The notes beneath the pieces were generated by a model. The model saw only the letters and a program-made list of their open reading frames with translations, searched no databases and had not been told where the DNA came from. Shown in pieces: positions 26,831-35,142 of a DNA stretch of 64,000 nucleotides. This stretch comes from Nocardioides sp. S5. Its GTDB lineage: Bacteria; Actinomycetota; Actinomycetes; Propionibacteriales; Nocardioidaceae. The stretch lies in the NCBI RefSeq assembly GCF_017310035.1, contig NZ_CP022296.1, positions 3,782,001-3,846,000 on the forward strand, written 5' to 3'. Each line of letters opens with the position of its first letter. Within the stretch, counting starts at the first letter, position 1. Made by a program: the position numbers and the translations under genes.

Positions 26831-27820
26831 ATGACCACCGCGCGCACCGTGCCCGTCACCACCGAGATGGACGGTGACGAGCTCGACGCCGAGGACGCCT
26901 GGCACCTGGCCCGCCACCACGGCCTGCGCAAGATCGCGGTCGAGTCCTTCGTCCGGTTCCGCTACGGCGACGGCTTCACCAACTCCCGCGCGCTCGCGCT
27001 CCAGGCGTGCCTGGCGGTCGTGCCGTTCATGCTCGCGCTGACCGGTCTCGCCTCCGACATCGACGAGGAGCGCCCGGCTGCCGTCGTGGCTCACGTGGTC
27101 GACGCCCTCTCCCCCGGCTCCGGCGACGGCGACGCGCTGGCCACCGCGGTGGACGACTCCGACACCTCCGAGACCGCGGGCGAGGTGGCGCTGGTCCTCG
27201 GCCTCGGCTTCGCCCTGCTCTCGATGACGACCGCCTTCGCCCAGGTCGAGCGTGGTGCCAACCGCATCTACGGCATCCGGCGTGACCGCAAGGCGCTGCA
27301 CAAGTACGGCCGCGCCGCCGTGCTGACGGCCGTGCTCGCGGTGCCGGTCGGCATCGGGTTCGTGATGATCGTCGGGGGCAACGCGCTGGGCGACGCGATG
27401 GCCGAGAACTACGGCTGGTCCGAGCGCTCCGTCCTGTGGTGGAACATCCTCCGCTGGCCGCTCGGCCTCGGCCTGCTGGTGTTCGCCATCGCGGTGCTGC
27501 TCGACCACGCCCCGCGACGCCGGCAACCCGCCCTCTCCTGGCTGGCCCTCGGCTCGGGCATCGCGGTGGCACTCACCGCCGTCGCGACCGCCGGGCTGGC
27601 GGCGTACGTCTCGCTGAGCGGGTCGTTCGGCAGCGTCTACGGCCCGCTGGCCGGCATCTTCGCCCTGCTGCTGTGGGCGCTGCTGTCGTCGGTCGCGTTC
27701 TTCTACGGCACTGCGGTCTGCGCGCAGCTCGAGGCGCTGCGAGCCGGCGAGACCACCCCGGCCCTCGACGACCCCGGCCGACCGCACGCGCGGACCGTCG
27801 GCGACGGCGCCGTCGACTGA
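26831..27820 (+). CDS. YihY/BrkB-family inner-membrane protein (copy 1)
   Basis: 329-residue membrane protein of the YihY (formerly called RNase BN) family, function unknown. It has a soluble N-terminus (about 1-50), then six helices; family features are the NSRALALQACLAVVPFMLAL segment, FAQVERGANRIYGI and YGPLAGIFALLLWALLSSVAFFYG. TAGTCT (26819-26824) ends 6 nt before the ATG, so the transcript is probably leaderless. It shares the base TGATG with nagA downstream. A second YihY/BrkB protein is at 62593-63606, only distantly similar. Confidence 0.85.
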   Translation: MTTARTVPVTTEMDGDELDAEDAWHLARHHGLRKIAVESFVRFRYGDGFTNSRALALQACLAVVPFMLALTGLASDIDEERPAAVVAHVVDALSPGSGDGDALATAVDDSDTSETAGEVALVLGLGFALLSMTTAFAQVERGANRIYGIRRDRKALHKYGRAAVLTAVLAVPVGIGFVMIVGGNALGDAMAENYGWSERSVLWWNILRWPLGLGLLVFAIAVLLDHAPRRRQPALSWLALGSGIAVALTAVATAGLAAYVSLSGSFGSVYGPLAGIFALLLWALLSSVAFFYGTAVCAQLEALRAGETTPALDDPGRPHARTVGDGAVD

Positions 27821-28965
27821 TGCTCCTCGCGGCGGCAGCGGTGATGACCCCCGCGCGGGTCCTCGCGCCGGGCTGGCTGCAGGTCGACGGCGAGCGCATC
27901 GTCGAGGTCGGGGAGGGTGCACCGCCGAGCCCTCCGGACCTCGACCTCGGTGCGGCCACGGTCGTGCCCGGCTTCGTCGACCTCCACGTCCACGGCGGCG
28001 GTGGCGCGTCGTTCGACGCCGGCACCGCCGAGGCCGCGGAGACCGTCGTGGCGACCCACCTCGCCCGGGGGACGACGACCATGGCGGCCAGCCTGGTGAC
28101 AGACTCTCCGGACCGGACGGGCGGGGCGGCGCGGGAGCTCGCCCTGCTCGTCCGGGACGGCCGGCTCGCCGGGCTGCACCTCGAGGGGCCGTGGCTGAGT
28201 CCCCGCGGGGCGGGCGCCCACCGCCGCGACCTGCTCACCGCGCCGGACGCGGCGAGCGTCGACGCGCTGCTCACCGCGGGCGAGGGGACCGTCCGGATGG
28301 TCACGATCGCCCCCGAGCTGGCCGGGGGTCTCGACGCCGTACGCCGCCTCGTCGACGCCGGCGTGGTCGTCGCCATCGGCCACACCGATGCGTCGTACGA
28401 CGTCGTGCGGGCCGCGATCGACGCAGGCGCGCGCGTCGGCACCCACCTCTTCAACGCCATGCCCGCCCTGCACCACCGCGACCCCGGGCCGGTCGGCGCG
28501 CTGCTCGAGGCGCCGGTCGACGTCGAGCTGGTCGCCGACGGCGTGCACCTGCACCCGTCGGTGCTGCGCGCGGTCTTCGCCGCGAAGCCGGGACGGTGCC
28601 TCCTCGTCTCCGACGCGATGGCGGCGGCCGGCCTGGGCGACGGCGATCACCGCCTCGGCACCGCGCCTGTGGAGGTCCGCGACGGCGTGGCCCGGCTCGC
28701 CGACGGTCCCGGGGCCGGGGTGCTCGCCGGCTCGACGCTCACCCTGGACGCGGCAGTCCGCCACGCCGTGCGCACCGTCGGCCTGCCCCTGCTCGAGGTG
28801 GTGCACGCCGCCAGCACGGCGCCCGCCCGCGCGTGGGGCCTGGACGACGTCGGTGCGCTGGACGCCGGCCGCCGCGCCGACCTCGTGGTCCTCGACGAGG
28901 ACCTCGAGGTCGGGCGCGTGATGCGGGCCGGGGTCTGGCTCAGCCCTTGGTCGACCCGAGCGTGA
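27820..28965 (+). CDS. nagA: N-acetylglucosamine-6-phosphate deacetylase
   Basis: Converts N-acetylglucosamine 6-phosphate to glucosamine 6-phosphate and acetate in the cytoplasm. The 381 residues follow the amidohydrolase plan: VPGFVDLHVHGGGG (metal site), GLHLEGPWLSPRGAGAH with the metal-ligand Glu, AIGHTDASYD, GTHLFNAMPALHHR, and the catalytic Asp in LLVSDAMAAAGLGDG. ATG at 27820 overlaps the BrkB stop by one base (TGATG), so it is coupled to that gene. Its 3' end overlaps the convergent permease by 26 bases. No other GlcNAc genes are adjacent, though the neighbouring importer could supply substrate. Confidence 0.92.
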   Translation: MLLAAAAVMTPARVLAPGWLQVDGERIVEVGEGAPPSPPDLDLGAATVVPGFVDLHVHGGGGASFDAGTAEAAETVVATHLARGTTTMAASLVTDSPDRTGGAARELALLVRDGRLAGLHLEGPWLSPRGAGAHRRDLLTAPDAASVDALLTAGEGTVRMVTIAPELAGGLDAVRRLVDAGVVVAIGHTDASYDVVRAAIDAGARVGTHLFNAMPALHHRDPGPVGALLEAPVDVELVADGVHLHPSVLRAVFAAKPGRCLLVSDAMAAAGLGDGDHRLGTAPVEVRDGVARLADGPGAGVLAGSTLTLDAAVRHAVRTVGLPLLEVVHAASTAPARAWGLDDVGALDAGRRADLVVLDEDLEVGRVMRAGVWLSPWSTRA

Positions 28966-29884
28966 GCCCCGAGACGAACTGCTTCTGCAGGGCGAAGAAC
29001 ACCACCAGCACCGGCAGCGCGACGATGATCGAGCCGGCCGCGACGAGGTTGGTGTCGGTGAAGAACTGCCCGCGCAGGTTGTTGAGCGCCGAGGTCACCG
29101 GCAGCTTGTTGCCCTGCTGGATGAGCACCGTCGCCCAGAAGAACTCGTTGTAGACCCACGTCACCTGCAAGGTGGCCAGGGCCGCCAGCGCGGGGCGTAC
29201 GAGTGGCATCGTGAGCTGCCAGTACTGACGCCACACGCTGGCGCCGTCGAGCTCGGCGGACTCGTAGATCTCGTGCGGCAGCGTCTTCATGTAGTTGCTG
29301 AGCACGAAGGTGCAGAACCCCATCTGGAACGCGGTGTTGACCAGGATCAGCGCCCAGAAGCTGTTGAGCATCGAGCCGGAGTCGCTCATGAACAGCGGGA
29401 GCGGGATCTCGCGGAACATCCGGAACACCGGGATCAGCAGCGCCTGCGGAGGGAGCAGGTTGGCAGCGAGGAAGACCCCGAGCAGCGTCAGGTTGAAGCG
29501 GTAGCTGAACCGGGCGAGCACGAAGGCGACCATCGACGACAGCCACAGCGTCAGGAGCACGGCCGGGATCGTGATGAGCAGCGAGTTGCGCATGTGGAGC
29601 CCGAAGTTGCCGCGCGACCACGCCTCCTCGTAGTTGGACGTGGTCCACCCGCCGAAGGAGAGGTAGCCGTTGACCTGGGTGTACTCGTACTCGCGGAACG
29701 AGTTGATCAGCGCCCACAGCAACGGGAACAGCCAGGCCAGGGCCAGGAGCGCGATGATCACGGTGACCACGACGCCGCGGGGCTTGCTCATCACGCCGCC
29801 CTCGACGCGCCTGGGCGGGGTGGAGCGCGCGGCGTCCGTCGACGGGGTCGGGCCCGTCGTGGGCGGGACTGCCTGGGTGGTCAT
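28940..29884 (-). CDS. Carbohydrate ABC transporter permease (MalG/LacG type)
   Basis: Second membrane subunit of the importer that faces the GH42/GH36 operon. The 314 residues start with a disordered Pro/Thr-rich tail (about 1-35), then six helices with EAA loop IYESAELDGASVWRQYWQLT and a C-terminus FALQKQFVSGLTLGSTKG. It overlaps the upstream permease by 4 bases and the end of convergent nagA by 26 bases. The ATPase would be the shared MsiK-type protein encoded elsewhere. Confidence 0.9.
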   Translation of the reverse strand: MTTQAVPPTTGPTPSTDAARSTPPRRVEGGVMSKPRGVVVTVIIALLALAWLFPLLWALINSFREYEYTQVNGYLSFGGWTTSNYEEAWSRGNFGLHMRNSLLITIPAVLLTLWLSSMVAFVLARFSYRFNLTLLGVFLAANLLPPQALLIPVFRMFREIPLPLFMSDSGSMLNSFWALILVNTAFQMGFCTFVLSNYMKTLPHEIYESAELDGASVWRQYWQLTMPLVRPALAALATLQVTWVYNEFFWATVLIQQGNKLPVTSALNNLRGQFFTDTNLVAAGSIIVALPVLVVFFALQKQFVSGLTLGSTKG

Positions 29885-30816
29885 CCTCGACGCTCCTCAC
29901 GGAAGACGTTGCGCAGGTAGATGGTGATGAAGATCGACGAGATCAGCATCATGATCACCGCGAGCGCCGACCCGAAGCCGTACCTCGTCGCCTCGCCGAT
30001 GACGTTCTGCGCCACCAGGGCACCGATCAGCTCGAGGCCGTTGCGCCCCTTGTTGACCACCCACACCAGGTCGAAGGCACGCAGCGACTCGATGACGACG
30101 ATGACGATCACGACCATGTTGATCGGCCGCATCACCGGGAAGATCACGTGGAAGAACGTCTTCACCTCGCTCGCGCCGTCGACCGCCGCGGCCTCGCGGA
30201 GGCTGGCGTCGACACCCTTCAGGCCGGCCAGGTAGATCAGCATGATGTAGCCGGTGTGGCGCCAGGCCGTGGCGACCAGCACCGCCCACAGGTTGACGTC
30301 GGGGTCGCCGTACCAGTCGACCTGCGAGCCGAAGACGTCGTTGATCAGGCCCTGGTCACGGGAGTAGAAGAGCTGCCAGATGAAGCCGATGAGGGCCAGT
30401 GACAGCACGACCGGCATGTAGAACGCGGTCTGGTAGATCCGGCTGCCGCGCACCTCACGGTCGAGCAGGACCGCGAGGAACATCCCGAACAGGGTCGGCA
30501 GGAAGAACAGGAACGCCAACCAGATGAGGTTGTGCCGGATCGCGGGCCAGAAGGCCGGGTAGATGGTGACGATGTCCTCGTAGTTCTGGAGGCCGACCCA
30601 CTCGATGGTGTCGAGGTCGCCGAAGCCGTTCCACTTGCCGAAGGACAGCACCACCGAGAGCAGCGCCGGGACCCAGACCAGTGCGAGCACCAGGAACAGC
30701 GGGATCGCCACCATCGTGATGACGGTGAACCGGTCCCGCCCCGGGAGCTTCTTCTCCCGGCCCTGGGGCGGTGCGCTCGTCTGCTCCCGGGGCGGCGCCT
30801 CGTCGATGTGTGCCAT
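29881..30816 (-). CDS. Carbohydrate ABC transporter permease (MalF/LacF type)
   Basis: First membrane subunit of the second sugar importer, 311 residues. A polar start (PPREQTSAPPQGREKKLPG) is followed by six helices; the EAA loop is LREAAAVDGASEVKTFFHVI. It sits 3 bases after the binding-protein gene and overlaps the following permease by 4 bases, forming a tight three-gene operon. Substrate is inferred to be a galactoside from the divergent alpha- and beta-galactosidase genes. Confidence 0.9.
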   Translation of the reverse strand: MAHIDEAPPREQTSAPPQGREKKLPGRDRFTVITMVAIPLFLVLALVWVPALLSVVLSFGKWNGFGDLDTIEWVGLQNYEDIVTIYPAFWPAIRHNLIWLAFLFFLPTLFGMFLAVLLDREVRGSRIYQTAFYMPVVLSLALIGFIWQLFYSRDQGLINDVFGSQVDWYGDPDVNLWAVLVATAWRHTGYIMLIYLAGLKGVDASLREAAAVDGASEVKTFFHVIFPVMRPINMVVIVIVVIESLRAFDLVWVVNKGRNGLELIGALVAQNVIGEATRYGFGSALAVIMMLISSIFITIYLRNVFREERRG

Positions 30817-30819
30817 GGC

Positions 30820-32145
30820 TCAGCCGAAGATCGAGGCGGCCTGCTCCTGGATGCTGGCCGTGATCCCGTCGATGTCGTCGGGGTTCTTCAGGAAGTCCTG
30901 GATCGAGGGGATCATCACCGTGTTGGCGAAGTCGGCGTTGGTGTCGCGGTCCATGAACTGCGCGATGTTGGCCGCCGCGCCCACGACCTCGGCCGACTTC
31001 TTCTGCAGGTCGCTGTAGGTCGAGGTGCTGGCATTTTCGTTGGCGGCGATGAAGGGGGCGTCCGCGGCGTTGTTGCCGGCGTCGGCCGCAGCCGCGCTGC
31101 CGAGCCACTTCGCCATCGCCTTGCCGGCCTCCACGTTCTGGCCGGCCGACGACACGCAGAAGCCGTCGATCGGGGCGTCGAGGGCGTCGGAGCCGATGGA
31201 GGAGTCGAGCTCGGGGAAGGTGAAGAAGTCGAGGTCCTCACCGTTCTCGCCGAGGGCGTCGACGACGAAGGTGCCGAGGAGGTACATGCCGCACTCGCCC
31301 TTGCCCATCGCGGTCGCGGCCTCCTGCCAGGTGCGGCCCAGCGGGTCCTCCTGGTGGTAGGGCAGCAGCTGGCGCCAGGTGTCGAAGACCAGCTTGACCT
31401 CGTCGCCGTCCCACTGCTCGTCGCCGGCCATCAGGCTCATGTGGAAGTCGAAGCCGTTGAGGCGCATGTTGAGGATGTCGAAGGTGCCCATCGCGGGCCA
31501 GCCGTCCTTGTCGCCGAAGGCGAACGGGGTGACGCCCTTGCCCTGCATGTCGTCCATGAGGGCCATGAAGTCGTCGTTGGTCTCCGGCGGCGCCCAGCCG
31601 TTCTTCTCGAAGACGGACTTCCGGTAGAACACCGCCCACGGGTAGTAGCTGATCGGCACGAAGTACTGCTTGCCGTCCGAGGCGGTGGCGGCCTGCTTGA
31701 AGGAGTCGCCGAGGCCGTCGATGGGCCACTGGTCGCTCAGGTCGGTGATCAGCCCGTTCTCGGCGAACTGTGACATCCGGAAGCCGGCGAACCAGGTGAA
31801 GACGTCGTCAGGGGTGCCCTGGAGGTAGGTGTTGATGCTCTCCTGGAACGTGTTGTGGTCGACGGCGTTGAGCGCGACCTCGGTGCCGCTCTCCTTCGCG
31901 TAGGCGTCGGCGATCGCCTTGAGGCGGTCGTAGGCGGCGCCCACACCCTCGGCCTCGTTGATGCCGAACTTCACCGTGGCCCCGGAGCCGGTGGCGGGTC
32001 CGGACTCGCCACCGCAGGCGGCGAGCAGGTTGGCCCCGCCGACCGCCAGGCCGCTCAGCGCCATGCCCCGCAGGACGGAGCGGCGTGATGCGGCCATGGT
32101 GGTGAGCGCCGAGCGGGGGATGGCGCTGGAACGGGAAAGCGACAC
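30820..32145 (-). CDS. Sugar-binding lipoprotein with twin-arginine signal
   Basis: Family 1 solute-binding protein of 441 residues for the galactoside-type importer. From the GTG at 32145 the N-terminus carries a twin-arginine motif (ASRRSVLRGMALSG) and a lipobox (LLAAC), so the folded protein would pass through the Tat system before lipid attachment. The mature part has GTPDDVFTWFAGFRMSQFAE and YPWAVFYRKSVFEKNGW as in oligosaccharide binders. AGGAGG (32156-32151) lies 5 bases before the GTG. The first gene of its operon; its promoter is within 32182-32211. Confidence 0.9.
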   Translation of the reverse strand: MSLSRSSAIPRSALTTMAASRRSVLRGMALSGLAVGGANLLAACGGESGPATGSGATVKFGINEAEGVGAAYDRLKAIADAYAKESGTEVALNAVDHNTFQESINTYLQGTPDDVFTWFAGFRMSQFAENGLITDLSDQWPIDGLGDSFKQAATASDGKQYFVPISYYPWAVFYRKSVFEKNGWAPPETNDDFMALMDDMQGKGVTPFAFGDKDGWPAMGTFDILNMRLNGFDFHMSLMAGDEQWDGDEVKLVFDTWRQLLPYHQEDPLGRTWQEAATAMGKGECGMYLLGTFVVDALGENGEDLDFFTFPELDSSIGSDALDAPIDGFCVSSAGQNVEAGKAMAKWLGSAAAADAGNNAADAPFIAANENASTSTYSDLQKKSAEVVGAAANIAQFMDRDTNADFANTVMIPSIQDFLKNPDDIDGITASIQEQAASIFG

Positions 32146-32311
32146 GAGTGCCTCCTGAGACAAAACCAAACAGGGATGGACAGCATGTGACGACCAGCAC
32201 ACCCCCGTCAAGGGTCACACGGGAGAGAATTCGCACCAGTTCCAACATTTCCGAACCTTTTTGGGCGATCAGACGTTGACTTTCGCGTGTGAGGGTCGAC
32301 ACAGTGCTGCC
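32146..32311. promoter_or_regulatory. Divergent promoter region of the galactoside locus
   Basis: For the importer (minus), TTGACG (32211-32206) and CATGCT (32187-32182) are 18 bp apart, with AGGAGG before the start. For GH42 (plus), TTGACT lies at 32276-32281. Between them is a 9-bp direct repeat, TTCCAACAT and TTCCGAACC (32240-32257), a format bound by DeoR-family repressors, and an AT-richer patch (CCTTTTTGGG). The DeoR gene is the second gene of the plus operon, so one repeat could control both operons. Operator assignment is inferred. Confidence 0.5.
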
Positions 32312-34327
32312 ATGCCGACTTCCCTGCCCCCCTTGGCCTTCGGCGGCGACTACAACCCCGAGCAGTGGTCCCGCGACGCCCACGTCGAGGACCGCGACCT
32401 CATGCGCGAGGCCGGGGTCGACCTGGTCACCCTCGGCGTCTTCTCGTGGGCGTGGCTCCAGCCCACCGCCGACACGTGGGACTTCGCGTGGCTGGACGCG
32501 CAGATGGACGAGCTGCACGCCGCGGGCATCCGTGTCGACCTCGCCACCGCCACCGCCTCCCCGCCGCCGTGGCTGACGCACCGCCACCCGGAGATGCTGC
32601 CGGTGACCCAGGACGGGCGCACGCTGTCCCCGGGCGGCCGCCAGGCCTTCTGCCCCAGCTCGCCGGTCTACCGCGAGCACGCCCTCGCGCTCTGCACCGC
32701 GCTCGCCGAGCGCTACAGGGACCACCCGGCCCTCGCGCTGTGGCACGTGTCCAACGAGATCGGCTGCCACAACGCGCGGTGCTACTGCGACGTGAGCGCG
32801 GCGGCGTTCCGCACCTGGCTGCGCGCCCGCTACGACGACGACGTGGCGCGCCTCAACGACGCGTGGGGCACGGCGTTCTGGTCGCAGCGCTACGACGACT
32901 TCGAGCAGGTGCTCCCCCCGCGGGTGGCCCCCACGCACGCCAACCCCACCCAGCAGCTGGACTTCCTGCGCTTCTCCTCCGACCAGCTCCTCGACAACTT
33001 CGTCGTCGAGCGCGACGTGCTGCACCGCCTGTCCCCCGGCGTCCCGGTGACGACGAACTTCATGGTGATGCGCCAGACGATGGAGATGGACTACCTGCGC
33101 TGGGGCCGCGAGCTCGACGTGGTCTCCAACGACCACTACGTGATCGCCGCGGAGGGCGACGCGCACCGCGAGCTCGCCTTCAGCGCCGACCTCACCAGGG
33201 GCACCGCGGACGGCAGGCCGTGGCTGCTCATGGAGCACTCCACCAGCGCGGTCAACTGGCAGCCGCGCAACCGCGCGAAGAAGCCCGGCGAGATGATCCG
33301 CAACAGCCTCTCCCACGTCGCCCACGGCGCGGACGCGGTGCTGTTCTTCCAGTGGCGCGCCTCGCGCGCCGGGGCCGAGAAGTTCCACTCCGGGCTGCTC
33401 CCCCACGCCGGCACCGACACCCGCCAGTGGCGCGAGGTGGTCGAGCTCTCGCGCGTCCTCGACGCGGTCGAGGACGTCACCGGCAGCACTTCGCGCAACG
33501 AGGCCGCGATCCTGTTCGACTACGAGGCGTGGTGGGGCTGCGAGCTCGACTCCCATCCCAGCGTCGACGTGCGCTACCGAGACCGCGCCGAGGACCTGCA
33601 CCGGGCGCTGTCGGCCGCGGGCGTGGGCGTCGACGTGGTCCACCCCAGCGCCGACCTGTCGGCGTACCGCCTCGTCGTGGTGCCCACCCTCTACCTCGTC
33701 AGCGACGAGACCGTCGCGTCGATCGAGGCGGCCGCGGAGTCGGGGGCGACCGTGGTCGTGACCTACTTCAGCGGCATCGTCGACGAGCATGACCACATCC
33801 GCCTCGGCGGCTACCCGGGCGCGTTCCGCGACCTGCTCGGCGTGCGCACGACCGAGTTCCTGCCGCTGCTGACCGGCGAGTCGGTGCACGTCGAGGGACT
33901 CGGCGACACGGTCGGCGCCGACACCTGGACCGAGGACCTCGAGCTCGCCGGCGCCGAGGCCGTGGCGACGTACGCCGACGGGCCCGCCGCCGGGCTGCCG
34001 GCGATCACCCGCCGCGAGGCGGGCAGCGGGACCGCGTGGTACGTCGCGACCCGCCTCGACCCGGCCGGCACCGACCGCCTCGTCGAGCGTCTGGTCGCCG
34101 AGACGGGCCTGGAGCAGCTGCCGGGCGCCGCCGTCGACGTCGAGGTGACGCGACGCGTCGGCGACGACGCGAGCTGGCTGTTCGTGATCAACCACGGCGA
34201 TGCCGAGGCCCCGGTGCCGGTCCACGGCCAGGAGCTGGTGACGGGGCGGGCGGTCGAGGGCGACCTCGTCGTGCCCGCCGGAGGAGTCGCGGTGGTGCGC
34301 GAGCCCGCCGGGGACCAGGGGGCCTGA
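32312..34327 (+). CDS. Beta-galactosidase, glycoside hydrolase family 42
   Basis: Cleaves terminal beta-D-galactosides in the cytoplasm. The 671 residues have a TIM-barrel (1-380), a trimerisation domain and a small C-terminal beta domain. Acid/base Glu149 lies in LWHVSNEIGCHN and nucleophile Glu308 in RPWLLMEHSTSAVNW. The structural zinc cysteines C114, C152, C157 and C159 are all present. No signal peptide, so it acts after import. ATG at 32312 has no strong ribosome site. Its stop shares one base with the DeoR start (TGATG), so the three genes GH42, DeoR and GH36 form one operon. Confidence 0.95.
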   Translation: MPTSLPPLAFGGDYNPEQWSRDAHVEDRDLMREAGVDLVTLGVFSWAWLQPTADTWDFAWLDAQMDELHAAGIRVDLATATASPPPWLTHRHPEMLPVTQDGRTLSPGGRQAFCPSSPVYREHALALCTALAERYRDHPALALWHVSNEIGCHNARCYCDVSAAAFRTWLRARYDDDVARLNDAWGTAFWSQRYDDFEQVLPPRVAPTHANPTQQLDFLRFSSDQLLDNFVVERDVLHRLSPGVPVTTNFMVMRQTMEMDYLRWGRELDVVSNDHYVIAAEGDAHRELAFSADLTRGTADGRPWLLMEHSTSAVNWQPRNRAKKPGEMIRNSLSHVAHGADAVLFFQWRASRAGAEKFHSGLLPHAGTDTRQWREVVELSRVLDAVEDVTGSTSRNEAAILFDYEAWWGCELDSHPSVDVRYRDRAEDLHRALSAAGVGVDVVHPSADLSAYRLVVVPTLYLVSDETVASIEAAAESGATVVVTYFSGIVDEHDHIRLGGYPGAFRDLLGVRTTEFLPLLTGESVHVEGLGDTVGADTWTEDLELAGAEAVATYADGPAAGLPAITRREAGSGTAWYVATRLDPAGTDRLVERLVAETGLEQLPGAAVDVEVTRRVGDDASWLFVINHGDAEAPVPVHGQELVTGRAVEGDLVVPAGGVAVVREPAGDQGA

Positions 34328-35142
34328 TGCTCGCCGCCCAGCGCCGGGGCCGCATCCTCACCGAGCTCAGCCGCGACGGGACGGTGCGCGTCACCGACCT
34401 CGTCGAGCTGCTGGGCGTCTCCGACATGACGGTGCGGCGCGACCTCGTGGCGCTGCACCGCGACGGCCTCCTGGAGAAGGTGCACGGCGGCGCGCTGGCG
34501 GTGGCCGAGCCCTCGTCGTCCGAGCCGGGCTTCGCCGCCAAGTCGGTGCAGCGCCGGCGGGAGAAGGAGGCCATCGCCGCCGCGGCGGCCGAGCTGGTCC
34601 ACACCGGCATGGCGATCGCCGTCTCCGCCGGCACCACCACCCACGCCCTCACCGAGCACATCGCCCGCATCCCCCACCTCACCGTGGTCACCAACTCGGT
34701 GTGGGTGGCCGACGTGCTGCACCGCACGGGCGAGGCGACCACGTCGGTGCTGCTCACCGGCGGCCTCCGCACGCCGTCGGACGCGCTCGTGGGGCCGGTG
34801 GCGGTGTCGTCGCTGCGCAGCCTGCACGTCGACGCCTTCTTCATGGGCGTGCACGGCATGGACGTGCGCGCCGGCTTCAGCACCCCCAACCTGCTCGAGT
34901 CGGAGACCAACCGCGCGATGATCGAGCGCTCGCGCCGCCTCATCGTCTGCGCCGACTCCAGCAAGTGGGGCGTGGTCGGGCTGAGCAGCATGGCCGCGCT
35001 GTCCGAGGCCGCGGTGCTGGTCACCGACTCCGGCCTCTCCGCACAGGCCAGCGGAGCCCTCGCCGACCACGTCGGCGAGCTGGTCGTGGTCGACCCGGTC
35101 GACGATGACGACGACACGTTCGAGGAGGAGCACGACGCATGA
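34327..35142 (+). CDS. DeoR-family transcriptional regulator
   Basis: Sugar-phosphate-responsive repressor, 271 residues. The N-terminal DeoR helix-turn-helix reads RRGRILTELSRDGTVRVTDL and VSDMTVRRDLVALHRDGLLE, with the family's VHGGAL ending; the C-terminal DeoRC domain shows ISAGTTTHAL-like SAGTTTHALTEHI and VCADSSKWG. It lies between the GH42 and GH36 genes with one-base and four-base overlaps, so it probably controls this locus and perhaps the divergent importer. The effector is likely a galactose-derived phosphate, inferred. Confidence 0.92.
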   Translation: MLAAQRRGRILTELSRDGTVRVTDLVELLGVSDMTVRRDLVALHRDGLLEKVHGGALAVAEPSSSEPGFAAKSVQRRREKEAIAAAAAELVHTGMAIAVSAGTTTHALTEHIARIPHLTVVTNSVWVADVLHRTGEATTSVLLTGGLRTPSDALVGPVAVSSLRSLHVDAFFMGVHGMDVRAGFSTPNLLESETNRAMIERSRRLIVCADSSKWGVVGLSSMAALSEAAVLVTDSGLSAQASGALADHVGELVVVDPVDDDDDTFEEEHDA